This document shows positions 23,126-31,894 of a stretch of DNA of 41,365 bases, in pieces. Position numbers and translations under genes: made by a program. Source of the DNA: a virus; the IMG/VR virus record IMGVR_UViG_3300034954_000175, positions 1 through 41,365 of that record; one strand, given 5' to 3'. Under the pieces are notes generated by a model, which had not been told where the DNA came from, did not search any database, and saw only the letters and a list, made by a program, of their open reading frames with translations. Each line of letters opens with the position of its first letter. Position 1 is the first letter of the stretch.

Positions 23126-25437
23126 TGAATATTCTAAAGCTACAAGATGACCTAAAAAACTTCTCACAGCAACAACTTGTCATGGAAATGCAAAGGCCAT
23201 CCGGTAACGTACCGCAGTTCCTAGTGCTTAGTGAGTTGAGTCGTAGAAAACGCATGCGGGCAGAACAGGATCGCGCAGAAGCGGCTGACACCCCTACTGT
23301 AGCACAAGAAACCGTTGCAGCAGCAGGTATGCCTATGGGTGGCGTAACACAAATGGCACGGGCTATGGCTCCGAACACAAGCATGACTGAGAACACAGGT
23401 ATTGCTGCAATGATGCCAAAACAACCTACACGGATGGCAGAAGGTGGGACTCCTCAGTACAAAAACAGATATGAACAGTTAATGGCGTATCTATTTGGGA
23501 GAGATGATGACGAAGAAAAAGAGAAGCCACGCGAGGGTACATCATTAGCGGAAATGATTAACTTTGGTGGAGACTACGAACCTGTTAAAAAAGCAGAAGG
23601 CGGTGTGGTCAAAATGCAAAGAGCAGGTCTGGCAGGGGGTACAATATCAGCCATAGCTCACTTAAAGGTAAATTATCCAAAGTTATACGAAGCGTATAAA
23701 GACGATCCAGAAGAACTAGCACTTGTGGCGGCGGAAAAATTTGAAAAAGATATGGAAACCGCTGAAGACGCTGAACTTACAGGTTTAGAACAGATTGAAA
23801 CGCCGCGTACAAATTTCCAAAAGATTATGGATTTTGCCAGCTATAGCCCTTTAAAAGCTAGAAAGAATATGGAGAAAATAGAAAAAGGGGCGAAAGAAAG
23901 AGATCTACAGGCACGAGTAGACACGGCAAACGCATTACGTCGTAGAAATCAATTTTACGTTGGTGAAGATCCTATATTTAATGATGGGGGGTATAGCGAA
24001 CAGCTAAAAGGTTCAGTAATACCTGTGCCACTAGCTGATGCAGACCCACTAAAATTTACACCACCGAACAACCTAGGTGGCCCTAGCGTTGCTATGGATC
24101 GCCCACTTAATACGGATAATCTAAGTCAACTAGAGCTTGGCCCAGTGCTGCCAAACGTCTCTTCAAACAGACCTCCTGTGCAGCCCGATAATTTACCCGT
24201 TAACACTTCTCCAACATTCACATCGATGCTACCAAATATATCACAAGAAAATGTTAGGTTAGGTGGAGATGCAAGGGACAAAGTTATAAAGGATTATCTA
24301 GCAACCTCGGATAGTTTTGTTGATGCCTTGGATGAGGCTAATCAAATGGGGGGAGACAGAAATCGCGCATTTGAGTTGTTCAATGCACTAACTGAAATGA
24401 GAGCTGATCCTACGATAACAGACTTTAAAGGCCCATACGATGACGCTATATTTGACGTAAACAAGCGAGCAATGGACTTTATTAGGAGTGACACTTATCA
24501 ACCACCCAGTGAGGTTTACCCTTTTCTGTTAGGCGGTGATCCACGAGCCATTGCTAAGTTTCAAGGAGAGAGTCCAGAAGAGGTTCAGGCTATTTCTGAT
24601 CTATTGGCAAAGCAAGCCGCAGCAGATGAAGCAGCAAAGGAACAAGGGTTCTTTACTGAACAGGATGATGCCGCTCAATCAGTGTTTGACGAAGCGATTG
24701 CAGCGCAAGAGGCGATGGTAGAAGCCGAAAACGAACCAAAGACTGCATCTGATAAAATTATAAAAGCGTTTCAAGATGAGTATAGAAGAATAAAAAATAA
24801 CAAAGCGTCGAAAGCGTTTGATGCCGAAGACGTGGCTGTAGGCTCTGAACCTCCAGATTTTGAAAAAATAGCTGAAGAAACTGAAAAGAAACAAGCAAAA
24901 GATAGACAAGAAGCGATAGAAGCTTCCGCGCAAAATATACTTGATCAGATTCAAACATCTCAAGCTGCTACACAAAAACAAGCTAGTGCTGCGGACATGT
25001 CGTTGTCTGAGTATATTAAGGGTCTTGATAAAGACAGAGAGTCTAGCAAATGGCTTGCGGTTGCAAGGATGGGCGCAGAACTTATGAAGCCGTCTGCCAC
25101 TATTGGCGAAGGTATAGGTAAAGCAGTTTCAGTAGGCGCAAAAGATTTACAAGAAGGTAAAAAAGCATACAACAAAAATAAACTTAGTATATTAGCACTA
25201 CAAGCACGTATCGATGCCGCTAAAGCAAAGAGCGGAGCGTTGACCACCAACCAAAGGTTAACTCAAGGTCTCAAGTTCCAAGAAGAAGCGCGTAAACTTA
25301 AAGAGGCGGCAATGCTATCTGATCCCCCTAATCTCGATGCACTAGGACAAGCTGAAGCGTATGAGAGAGTAGCTGCTAATCTATTAGGCATGCCTTCTAT
25401 GTCAGGTGGCACAGTGAAAGCACCATCCGCGAGGTAA
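23125..25437 (+). CDS. large internal virion protein
   Basis: 770 residues, starting in a TAATG overlap. N-terminal MNILKLQDDLKNFSQQQLV then VPQFLVLSELSRRKRMRAEQ is a recognised opening of internal virion proteins; AEGG motifs (RMAEGGTPQY, KKAEGGVVKMQ) recur as in the 20647 protein. The centre is polar and partly low-complexity (Asp/Glu/Lys). The C-terminal third is helical (ADMSLSEYIKGLDKDRESSK, WLAVARMGAELMKP, ATIGEGIGKAVSVGAKDLQE). No enzyme motif. Likely an ejection or core protein working with its neighbours. Confidence 0.65.
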   Translation: MNILKLQDDLKNFSQQQLVMEMQRPSGNVPQFLVLSELSRRKRMRAEQDRAEAADTPTVAQETVAAAGMPMGGVTQMARAMAPNTSMTENTGIAAMMPKQPTRMAEGGTPQYKNRYEQLMAYLFGRDDDEEKEKPREGTSLAEMINFGGDYEPVKKAEGGVVKMQRAGLAGGTISAIAHLKVNYPKLYEAYKDDPEELALVAAEKFEKDMETAEDAELTGLEQIETPRTNFQKIMDFASYSPLKARKNMEKIEKGAKERDLQARVDTANALRRRNQFYVGEDPIFNDGGYSEQLKGSVIPVPLADADPLKFTPPNNLGGPSVAMDRPLNTDNLSQLELGPVLPNVSSNRPPVQPDNLPVNTSPTFTSMLPNISQENVRLGGDARDKVIKDYLATSDSFVDALDEANQMGGDRNRAFELFNALTEMRADPTITDFKGPYDDAIFDVNKRAMDFIRSDTYQPPSEVYPFLLGGDPRAIAKFQGESPEEVQAISDLLAKQAAADEAAKEQGFFTEQDDAAQSVFDEAIAAQEAMVEAENEPKTASDKIIKAFQDEYRRIKNNKASKAFDAEDVAVGSEPPDFEKIAEETEKKQAKDRQEAIEASAQNILDQIQTSQAATQKQASAADMSLSEYIKGLDKDRESSKWLAVARMGAELMKPSATIGEGIGKAVSVGAKDLQEGKKAYNKNKLSILALQARIDAAKAKSGALTTNQRLTQGLKFQEEARKLKEAAMLSDPPNLDALGQAEAYERVAANLLGMPSMSGGTVKAPSAR

Positions 25438-25440
25438 ATC

Positions 25441-28400
25441 ATGGGTATATACTCCTACACAGACCCTCAAACAGGTAAGTCTTATCAGTTTGAACACGCA
25501 GGAGAAGCGCCAACTAACGAAGATTTTGCGTTTATAGCAGACTACGTGAGGGGCGAACGGGAGCAATATGCTAAAAAATATAAAGATCTTTTAGGTGAAG
25601 ACTTTGAACCTGACGATGGTACAGCTTTTGGTCGGGGGTTAGATCGTGCGTTTGAAAACATACGAAGCGCAGTCGGCGAAACAATAGGCACTGCAGGAGA
25701 AAAAACAGGTCTAGGTTTTCTTGAAAACTTTGGTCTTGGTATGGAGGAAAAAGGTAGGCAAAACCTAGGACAGTTGTTGGCAGATCAACCGGAAAGATTA
25801 CAATCCACAGATGTAGATAGTATAGGTTCAGCTCTAACCTATGCAGGGGAAGTAGTCGGCGAACAACTACCACAATTAGGTCTTGGTATAGGTGCAGTAG
25901 CATTAGGCGGTGTACCAGCCGCCGCTACCGTAACTGCTCCGATTTTGTTTGGTAACAATATCCAAAGACAAGAAGACAGAGTAGCAGCAGGAGAACTTGA
26001 TAGCGTCGATGTAGGCGCGGCTCTTCGAGCTACGTTTGGACAAGCAGCCCTTGAAGGTATATCTGACAAGATCTTGTTAGGTGGACTGTTCCGACCTATA
26101 GGCGGATCAATATTTACACGAACTATAGGCCGTGCAACGGGCGGTGCTACAACAGAAGGTCTAACCGAAGTTGGACAACAGATGCTTGAGCGCAGTCAAG
26201 CAGGTCTAGCCATTGACAGCGAAGACGCGATTGCAGAGTATCGTGAAGCAGCTATTGCAGGTGGCCTAATTGGTGGCGGCACACGAGCCACTTTCGGCGC
26301 GTTTCAAGGCTCCCCAACACGAGACGATCTACCTACAGATACACAAACAACACCTGCTGTAGAACCTGTAGTGGACACAGAAGCTACTGAGACAACACAA
26401 GAAACACAAGAAACACAAGAAACACAAGAACTCGATCAAGCGAAAGAGGCTAGAGATGCAACTGATACCACAGGAAATACAACTGTCAGTGAGGGAACTG
26501 GAACAGGCGATGGACGCGGTGAACCTAGCGTGGTTGGAGGCACAGGGACTGGAAGTGGAAATACGAATACCGAAGTCACTACATCATCTAACGATGGAGC
26601 AATGGGAAGAGGTAAGCTGTCTACTGATGATACTACAACATCAGGCACTAACGAGTCAGATACACTAGCACTAGCAAAGGCGGGGGTTGCAATCGCTAGT
26701 GATCCAAGATTGTTAACACAAAGCGAAAGCTTTGTACGTGAGGAGCTAGACGCAGAATACTCCCCAGAAGTTATAGAAGCGGTAATAGCAAATCGCCGTC
26801 TAGCCGGTATACCAACTGAAGGTACAAAGACTGAAACCGAAGCTGTAAACATGAGTGGTATGCTTACTGAGAAAGCAGAAACCAAAGAAGCCGCTACTAC
26901 AGGCACTACTGATACAGATGTACAAGAACAAGAACAAGAACAAGAGGCGTTTGCTGAAGAATTAGAAAAACAAACAGAAAAGCAGACCGCTACACCTGTG
27001 CAGACGATAGGAGACACTTCTGAACTTACTCAAGCAGAGCTGTTTGATGATTTACCTACAACTCCTCGTGGTGAGGTAGGTGTTGTAAGGGACACTCAAG
27101 GACCGCTACCTAATGTGATACCTCAAGGACAACCTACGCTACCACTTCAACAACCAGAGGGCGTTGGACCTAGAGGCTTGGTTACGTCACCTCCACCAAC
27201 AGGTGTCCCTACTACGGGGCAAACGACAGGAACTGCGGGACAGGTAATACCCCCGGGGGTACAAGTCCCTGTCACACCAAGAGTTGTTGGTGCGCCTGTA
27301 CAGCAAGAAGTGTTACAAGCTGCTGAAGTAGAAAGGCAGACAGCGGCACAGCAACGTATAGAAAAAATATTCGAAAGTAATCGCGGTAAACAGGGAACTC
27401 GTAGAGAGTATCATGATACTCAAGTAGATCCCCGTGCTACTGAAGATACAACAACAGCACTAGATAAAGAAGCTGTAGCTGATCTCATTGAAGCGAAAGA
27501 CAAAGGCTTAGACGCTAATGCCAAAGCTGCGAAACTCTATTTTAAAAGATTTCGAAGACCCATTGATGCAGTAGCTGAGATTGGCGCGATGCGCGTTACA
27601 GGGCCGACACAGCAAGCACTTGAATCAGATAAGATTACTGGTGGGAAAACAGACAAGGATGATAGCGGTAGGCAGTACTACACACCAAAACAATTTGCTT
27701 ACTACCAAGGTATGACTCAACAGAACGCACTCAAAGCTACAGCATGGGTTCGTGAGAATATGTCCGAAGGGCCAAGAAGAGAATTAGCTGAGTCTAGATC
27801 TGTAGCCATGAGGGATACGACTCCACATCAAATTTCGGACAATGCTCTAAGAATAAAAAGAGAAGCGCAAGAAATAAAACGCAAAGAAGAAAAAGCAGAA
27901 AGAGAAAGGATTAGAAGGTATACAAAAGACCAGACACTGCGAGAAGAAGAACAAAACGTAGCTCCTATAAAAATGCCAATACCGCCTTGGGAGCAGAAAA
28001 ACAATGAACTAGCACTTATAGATCCTGTGCATAATCTAAACACGGCGTTACTACCTAGCATACGGAACGCCTTGCTACGAGGTGATCTACAGTTCGCTCT
28101 TAATGCAATAGCTGCTACTAACAATGGAGATCGTGTACGTCAGATAGCTGCAACGTTAGCTGAAAACGTAGGCACAACAAAAGTAGAGGTTGTTGATAGT
28201 GTTACTGAACTACTAGGGAAAAGAGCAGTTGGCTTCTTTGAGCCTGAAACAAACACCATATACATAGATGCCAACGGAGGCATGAACACACATACTCTAC
28301 TACATGAGATGATGCATGCGGTTACCTCTGCAACAATAGCTGATAACCCTTCTCTACCAGAAACACAGCAGCTACAGAGTTTATTAAATGCAGCTAGAGA

Positions 28401-31400
28401 GCAATTCGGCGATGTGTACGGCACTAGAAACCTAGACGAGTTTGTAGCAGAAGCGTTTAGCAACCCACAATTTCAATCGGCTTTGGGGCTAACAAAAACA
28501 GACGGAACAAACATCCCGGCGCTGGAGAAGTTCATAAACGCAGTAAGACGTGTTGTCAGGAAACTACTAGGTTTGTCTCCTCAAACTAACTACGCCGAAA
28601 TAGACGCGCATGTAGAAGCGTTAATAGCACCCGCGCCAGAAACACGCGCTGCAGGTAGAATGTTAATGGAATCTAGTACGTCGGAAGGTTCTGGTAGGAT
28701 ACTGCAGAGTATGACTAAGGCTGTGCCTGTAAGCGTACAAAATAAAGCAGATCAACTACTTGATGTAATTACAGATGAGCCATTGGGCAAAAAAGTTTCA
28801 GATACCGTTAATAGGTTTTATCCTGCAAATGTTTTGACAGATAAGCTAAAGGATAAAGGTATACCATTCGCACCAGAGCTAAACGTCATTATTAATAAGA
28901 TGAGTGGGGCGTTGCGAGAAAAGACATCTGTTACAGAGGCTATAAATAGAGGCTTAGTAAAGTGGCAGCGTAGGCACAGAAAAGAAGCAAAGATACTAAA
29001 CAATATAATACCTCAAAGCACCTATCTACAAATAGACCCATCAAGAAAAGACAAAAAGTATTTAGAGTATATAAAGGCTGATCGTGAGAGAACGGCTGAG
29101 TATAATCAGCTACGCAAAGAGTTTAATAAGTTAGGTCAGGAAGGCCAGAACTTATACAGACAAATACGAGACCATTTTAAGAATACTTATGACGATATAC
29201 TAAAAGCGTTAGATGCACGTTTAAAAGCAACCATACCTGATGCAGAGATGCAGAAATCGGCTTTTAAAAAGCTCCAAGAGATACTACAAAAAGAAAGCGG
29301 TATAATAAGTCCTTACTTTCCACTGATGCGTAAGGGTAATTTTAGGCTGCAATATACCGCACCTAGCCCACAAACTGGACAGCCAGAGGTTTTTGTTGAA
29401 TACTACGAGACCCTTAGACAAGCAGAGAAAGCGGAACAAGCAGCGAGAGGTGTGAGTGGCGTAACAGATGTAGGGCTATCACGAAGCTCTAGCACTATGA
29501 ACTTTGACAGCGTACCCTCTACTAGCTTTATACGTGATATACTAGACACACTGCAGGTCTCTGGTGCAGACAAGCAAACTATGCAAGCCGTAGTAGATCT
29601 AGCGTTGGACGCCATGCCTGAACGGTCTTTCATGCAGAACTTTCGGCGTCGTAAAGGCGTCAGAGGTTTTATTGGAGACAAAACTCCAACAGGTATGGGC
29701 GGTATAGAATTTGATGCTAGCACAATGCTCAAAGAAAAAGGTAGGGATCTTGACAGGCAACTTGTTCAGATGGTGTCATCTGCGGAGTTAGAAGGATTTA
29801 TTAAGAAACTAAACGAACCTGTAAACGGTGTAAGTGGCCCAAATTATTTTGAAGACATAAGAACAGCTAAACCTGCGGAGACATTGAAGAAGATGGCAGA
29901 TTTTGCCAAGTCTCCAAACGTTAACAGGTATTCACAAATAGCCAATAACTTAGGGTTTGGTTTTACTATGGGGCTAAACTTTTCTTCGGCAGCTATAACT
30001 TTCTTTGACGTAGCTATGTCTGCGATGCCTGTGTTATCAGGTACATACGGAATAGGTAATACTTCCAGAGCTTATGGAACAGCGACTAAAGCGTTAGCGG
30101 GCGCACCGACAACACGCAGGATTATGGTTACGGGGCCAGATGGTAAAGACATACCACAAGATATAAATATGGGTACGGTAGGTAAGTCCATATCAAACTA
30201 TACCCCTGAACAGCTACTTAAAAAATTTGGTAATGATGTGCGTATGGACATATTAGTTGAAAGGGGTCTAGAGCAAGCGCAGTTTAATCAGTCTATGATC
30301 CAAGAACAATTAGAGATTGGGCAAGGCAACTCTATGGAAACTTTTAATAAGTATTCCAGTTTTATGTTTCACCACTCGGAACGTTTTAACAGAGAGACAA
30401 CTCTTACCGCTGCATATTTATTAGAAGTAAAAGACATGCAGAAGAAACGCGGTAAAAACCTCACCGAAGACGATTATAATGAGGCTGCACAAAAAGCTAT
30501 AGAAAGCACAGAGTTTACGCTAGGTGCAACAGCATCTGCGGGCAGACCCGTATTTGCTCAAACAGGATACGGTAACGTTCTCTTCTTGTTCAAACGTTTT
30601 GCGGTCAGCAAATATTACATGATGTCAAAGCTTGCAAGCGAAAGCATAGGAACTACCAACATCAGTAAGATAATGGAGCAAGAAGGGGTAACCCGAGAAC
30701 AGGCGCAAAATATAGCAGAGAACAGACGTGCGGCTCGTAGAGCGTCAAGAAACTTTCTAGTTATGACAGGCTTGTTGTCTGGGCTAGGTGGTATGCCGCT
30801 GATGGGCGCTATTGGTGCATTATACAATCTGTTCGCAGACGATGATGAAGATGATTTTGAGTCAGTTCTTAGAAAAAGTGTGGGTGAAGTACCATTTCAA
30901 GGTCTTGCGAACGAGGTGTTAGGCATAGATATAGCCAGTCGTATTGCGTTGAACAGTCTTATATATCGTCCACCTATAGTTGAGAAAGATCAAAGTCCGC
31001 TCTTTACATTGGTGGAGCAGCTTGGTGGCCCTGTTTTTGGGGTAGGTAACTCAATAGTGTATAGAGGTGTGCCTGACATATTCCGAGGAATACGTGACGC
31101 GGACGCTAAGACTTTCCAAAGAGGGTTTGAAGCAGCCACTCCTGCCGCAGTAAGAAACATTAGCAAGGGGGGTAGGTTTCTATTTCAAGGAGCTAATACA
31201 CGCAGAGGCGATCCAATTACAGAAGACATAAACCCTTACAATGCAGTTATGCAGGGTCTAGGGTTTGCACCACAAAACTATAGTGAAGTGTTAGACTACA
31301 ACAGAAATGAGCGGCGAAAAGACAAAGCGTTGTCACAAAAACGTAGCAAGTTGTTGAGACGTAGGAACATGGCTGTGCGAGAAGGTGACGGCGATGAAGT

Positions 31401-31605
31401 ACGTAGAGTGGACAGACTTATAGCTGAGTTTAATAAAAGTTTAAAACCTGACGAGAGAGCTGCTTTGATAACTAGCGATACAAAAGAACGCTCACAAAGG
31501 TCTTTTACACAAACTACGGCAAAGATGCGTGGCGGTGTAACTTTTACACCTGCTATGTTGGCAAGCCTAAAAGAATACAACCAAGGCTTTAGACTCTTCG
31601 ACTAA
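25441..31605 (+). CDS. giant internal virion protein with HExxH metallopeptidase motif
   Basis: 2054 residues, the last + strand gene. N-terminal ~290 residues contain Gly/Ala-rich hydrophobic helices (QLGLGIGAVALGGVPAAATV). Residues about 300-650 are a polar linker rich in Thr, Gln, Glu and Pro. Residues 955-959 are HEMMH within THTLLHEMMHAVTSA, followed at 999-1006 by DEFVAEAF, the pattern of a gluzincin-type zinc peptidase. The C-terminal ~500 residues (NRETTLTAAYLLEVKDMQKK, GNVLFLFKRFAVSKYYMM) match a region common to large phage and prophage polyvalent proteins. Size, position and layout suggest an ejected virion protein, possibly cell-wall or protein processing. The end (RLFD) is 77 bases from the convergent operon. 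Confidence 0.75.
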   Translation: MGIYSYTDPQTGKSYQFEHAGEAPTNEDFAFIADYVRGEREQYAKKYKDLLGEDFEPDDGTAFGRGLDRAFENIRSAVGETIGTAGEKTGLGFLENFGLGMEEKGRQNLGQLLADQPERLQSTDVDSIGSALTYAGEVVGEQLPQLGLGIGAVALGGVPAAATVTAPILFGNNIQRQEDRVAAGELDSVDVGAALRATFGQAALEGISDKILLGGLFRPIGGSIFTRTIGRATGGATTEGLTEVGQQMLERSQAGLAIDSEDAIAEYREAAIAGGLIGGGTRATFGAFQGSPTRDDLPTDTQTTPAVEPVVDTEATETTQETQETQETQELDQAKEARDATDTTGNTTVSEGTGTGDGRGEPSVVGGTGTGSGNTNTEVTTSSNDGAMGRGKLSTDDTTTSGTNESDTLALAKAGVAIASDPRLLTQSESFVREELDAEYSPEVIEAVIANRRLAGIPTEGTKTETEAVNMSGMLTEKAETKEAATTGTTDTDVQEQEQEQEAFAEELEKQTEKQTATPVQTIGDTSELTQAELFDDLPTTPRGEVGVVRDTQGPLPNVIPQGQPTLPLQQPEGVGPRGLVTSPPPTGVPTTGQTTGTAGQVIPPGVQVPVTPRVVGAPVQQEVLQAAEVERQTAAQQRIEKIFESNRGKQGTRREYHDTQVDPRATEDTTTALDKEAVADLIEAKDKGLDANAKAAKLYFKRFRRPIDAVAEIGAMRVTGPTQQALESDKITGGKTDKDDSGRQYYTPKQFAYYQGMTQQNALKATAWVRENMSEGPRRELAESRSVAMRDTTPHQISDNALRIKREAQEIKRKEEKAERERIRRYTKDQTLREEEQNVAPIKMPIPPWEQKNNELALIDPVHNLNTALLPSIRNALLRGDLQFALNAIAATNNGDRVRQIAATLAENVGTTKVEVVDSVTELLGKRAVGFFEPETNTIYIDANGGMNTHTLLHEMMHAVTSATIADNPSLPETQQLQSLLNAAREQFGDVYGTRNLDEFVAEAFSNPQFQSALGLTKTDGTNIPALEKFINAVRRVVRKLLGLSPQTNYAEIDAHVEALIAPAPETRAAGRMLMESSTSEGSGRILQSMTKAVPVSVQNKADQLLDVITDEPLGKKVSDTVNRFYPANVLTDKLKDKGIPFAPELNVIINKMSGALREKTSVTEAINRGLVKWQRRHRKEAKILNNIIPQSTYLQIDPSRKDKKYLEYIKADRERTAEYNQLRKEFNKLGQEGQNLYRQIRDHFKNTYDDILKALDARLKATIPDAEMQKSAFKKLQEILQKESGIISPYFPLMRKGNFRLQYTAPSPQTGQPEVFVEYYETLRQAEKAEQAARGVSGVTDVGLSRSSSTMNFDSVPSTSFIRDILDTLQVSGADKQTMQAVVDLALDAMPERSFMQNFRRRKGVRGFIGDKTPTGMGGIEFDASTMLKEKGRDLDRQLVQMVSSAELEGFIKKLNEPVNGVSGPNYFEDIRTAKPAETLKKMADFAKSPNVNRYSQIANNLGFGFTMGLNFSSAAITFFDVAMSAMPVLSGTYGIGNTSRAYGTATKALAGAPTTRRIMVTGPDGKDIPQDINMGTVGKSISNYTPEQLLKKFGNDVRMDILVERGLEQAQFNQSMIQEQLEIGQGNSMETFNKYSSFMFHHSERFNRETTLTAAYLLEVKDMQKKRGKNLTEDDYNEAAQKAIESTEFTLGATASAGRPVFAQTGYGNVLFLFKRFAVSKYYMMSKLASESIGTTNISKIMEQEGVTREQAQNIAENRRAARRASRNFLVMTGLLSGLGGMPLMGAIGALYNLFADDDEDDFESVLRKSVGEVPFQGLANEVLGIDIASRIALNSLIYRPPIVEKDQSPLFTLVEQLGGPVFGVGNSIVYRGVPDIFRGIRDADAKTFQRGFEAATPAAVRNISKGGRFLFQGANTRRGDPITEDINPYNAVMQGLGFAPQNYSEVLDYNRNERRKDKALSQKRSKLLRRRNMAVREGDGDEVRRVDRLIAEFNKSLKPDERAALITSDTKERSQRSFTQTTAKMRGGVTFTPAMLASLKEYNQGFRLFD
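26401..26427 (+). repeat. 9-base tandem repeat in linker
   Basis: Three perfect copies of gaaacacaa, preceded by a near copy, encoding repeated Glu-Thr-Gln in the linker of the giant protein. A second short repeat of agaacaa type (26925-26946) encodes Gln-Glu repeats in the same linker. Both could vary in copy number without frameshift in the 9-base case. Confidence 0.7.
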
Positions 31606-31629
31606 AAAAACCCCCACTATATGTGGGGG
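31604..31629 (-). terminator. rho-independent terminator of the - strand operon
   Basis: CCCCCAC (31611-31617) and GTGGGGG (31623-31629) form a seven-pair stem with a five-base loop. On the - strand the stem is followed by seven U (complement of the A run 31604-31610), the standard arrangement. On the + strand the stem is followed by CTACAAG, so it should not work well for the structural operon. Confidence 0.8.
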
Positions 31630-31681
31630 CTACAAGTCAATGGAGAACAACATCGGGTATCGAGTTGTCATATCTTGTGTA

Positions 31682-31894
31682 TCACATAGTTCTCCATACA
31701 CGTAAACCTAATTTTTTATTTTCTATGCAAATCTGCACTTCAAACTCCCATGCTTTCATTTTTGCAACACTTTTTAGTTGTTTAGTGCCTTTTTCTGTAT
31801 TTATGCACGGTAGAAAGAACGAAGAACCTACATCCATAGCGTCCCAGTTTATAGTAACTCTAAGCCCATCAGGGTTTAGGTCATCAAGCTTCAT
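31682..31894 (-). CDS. small phage protein downstream of primase
   Basis: 70 residues from ATG 31894 (MKLDDLNPDGL), preceded by AGAAGGTG and overlapping the end of the primase gene by 11 bases; an upstream in-frame ATG at 31933 lies inside the primase gene without a good ribosome site. Motifs GSSFFLPCINTEKGTKQLKS and C-terminal KKLGLRVWRTM fit a small beta/alpha protein seen in replication operons of other phages (SFFvP ... GvRVWR pattern). No known function. Last gene before the terminator. Confidence 0.65.
   Translation of the reverse strand: MKLDDLNPDGLRVTINWDAMDVGSSFFLPCINTEKGTKQLKSVAKMKAWEFEVQICIENKKLGLRVWRTM

Noticed and set aside
26436-27017. Long open frame (193 codons) on the - strand inside the giant gene
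   Set aside because: Ser/Val-rich product with no motif, opposite the low-complexity Thr/Gln/Glu linker; a shadow of + strand composition.
31630-31671. 13-residue - strand frame (MTTRYPMLFSIDL) before the terminator
   Set aside because: No ribosome site close to its ATG and too short to judge.
31641-31696. Inverted repeat TGGAGAAC ... GTTCTCCA
   Set aside because: Only eight bases with a 40-base loop; one arm codes for WRT in the 31682 gene and the other resembles the operon's ribosome-site sequence. Likely chance.
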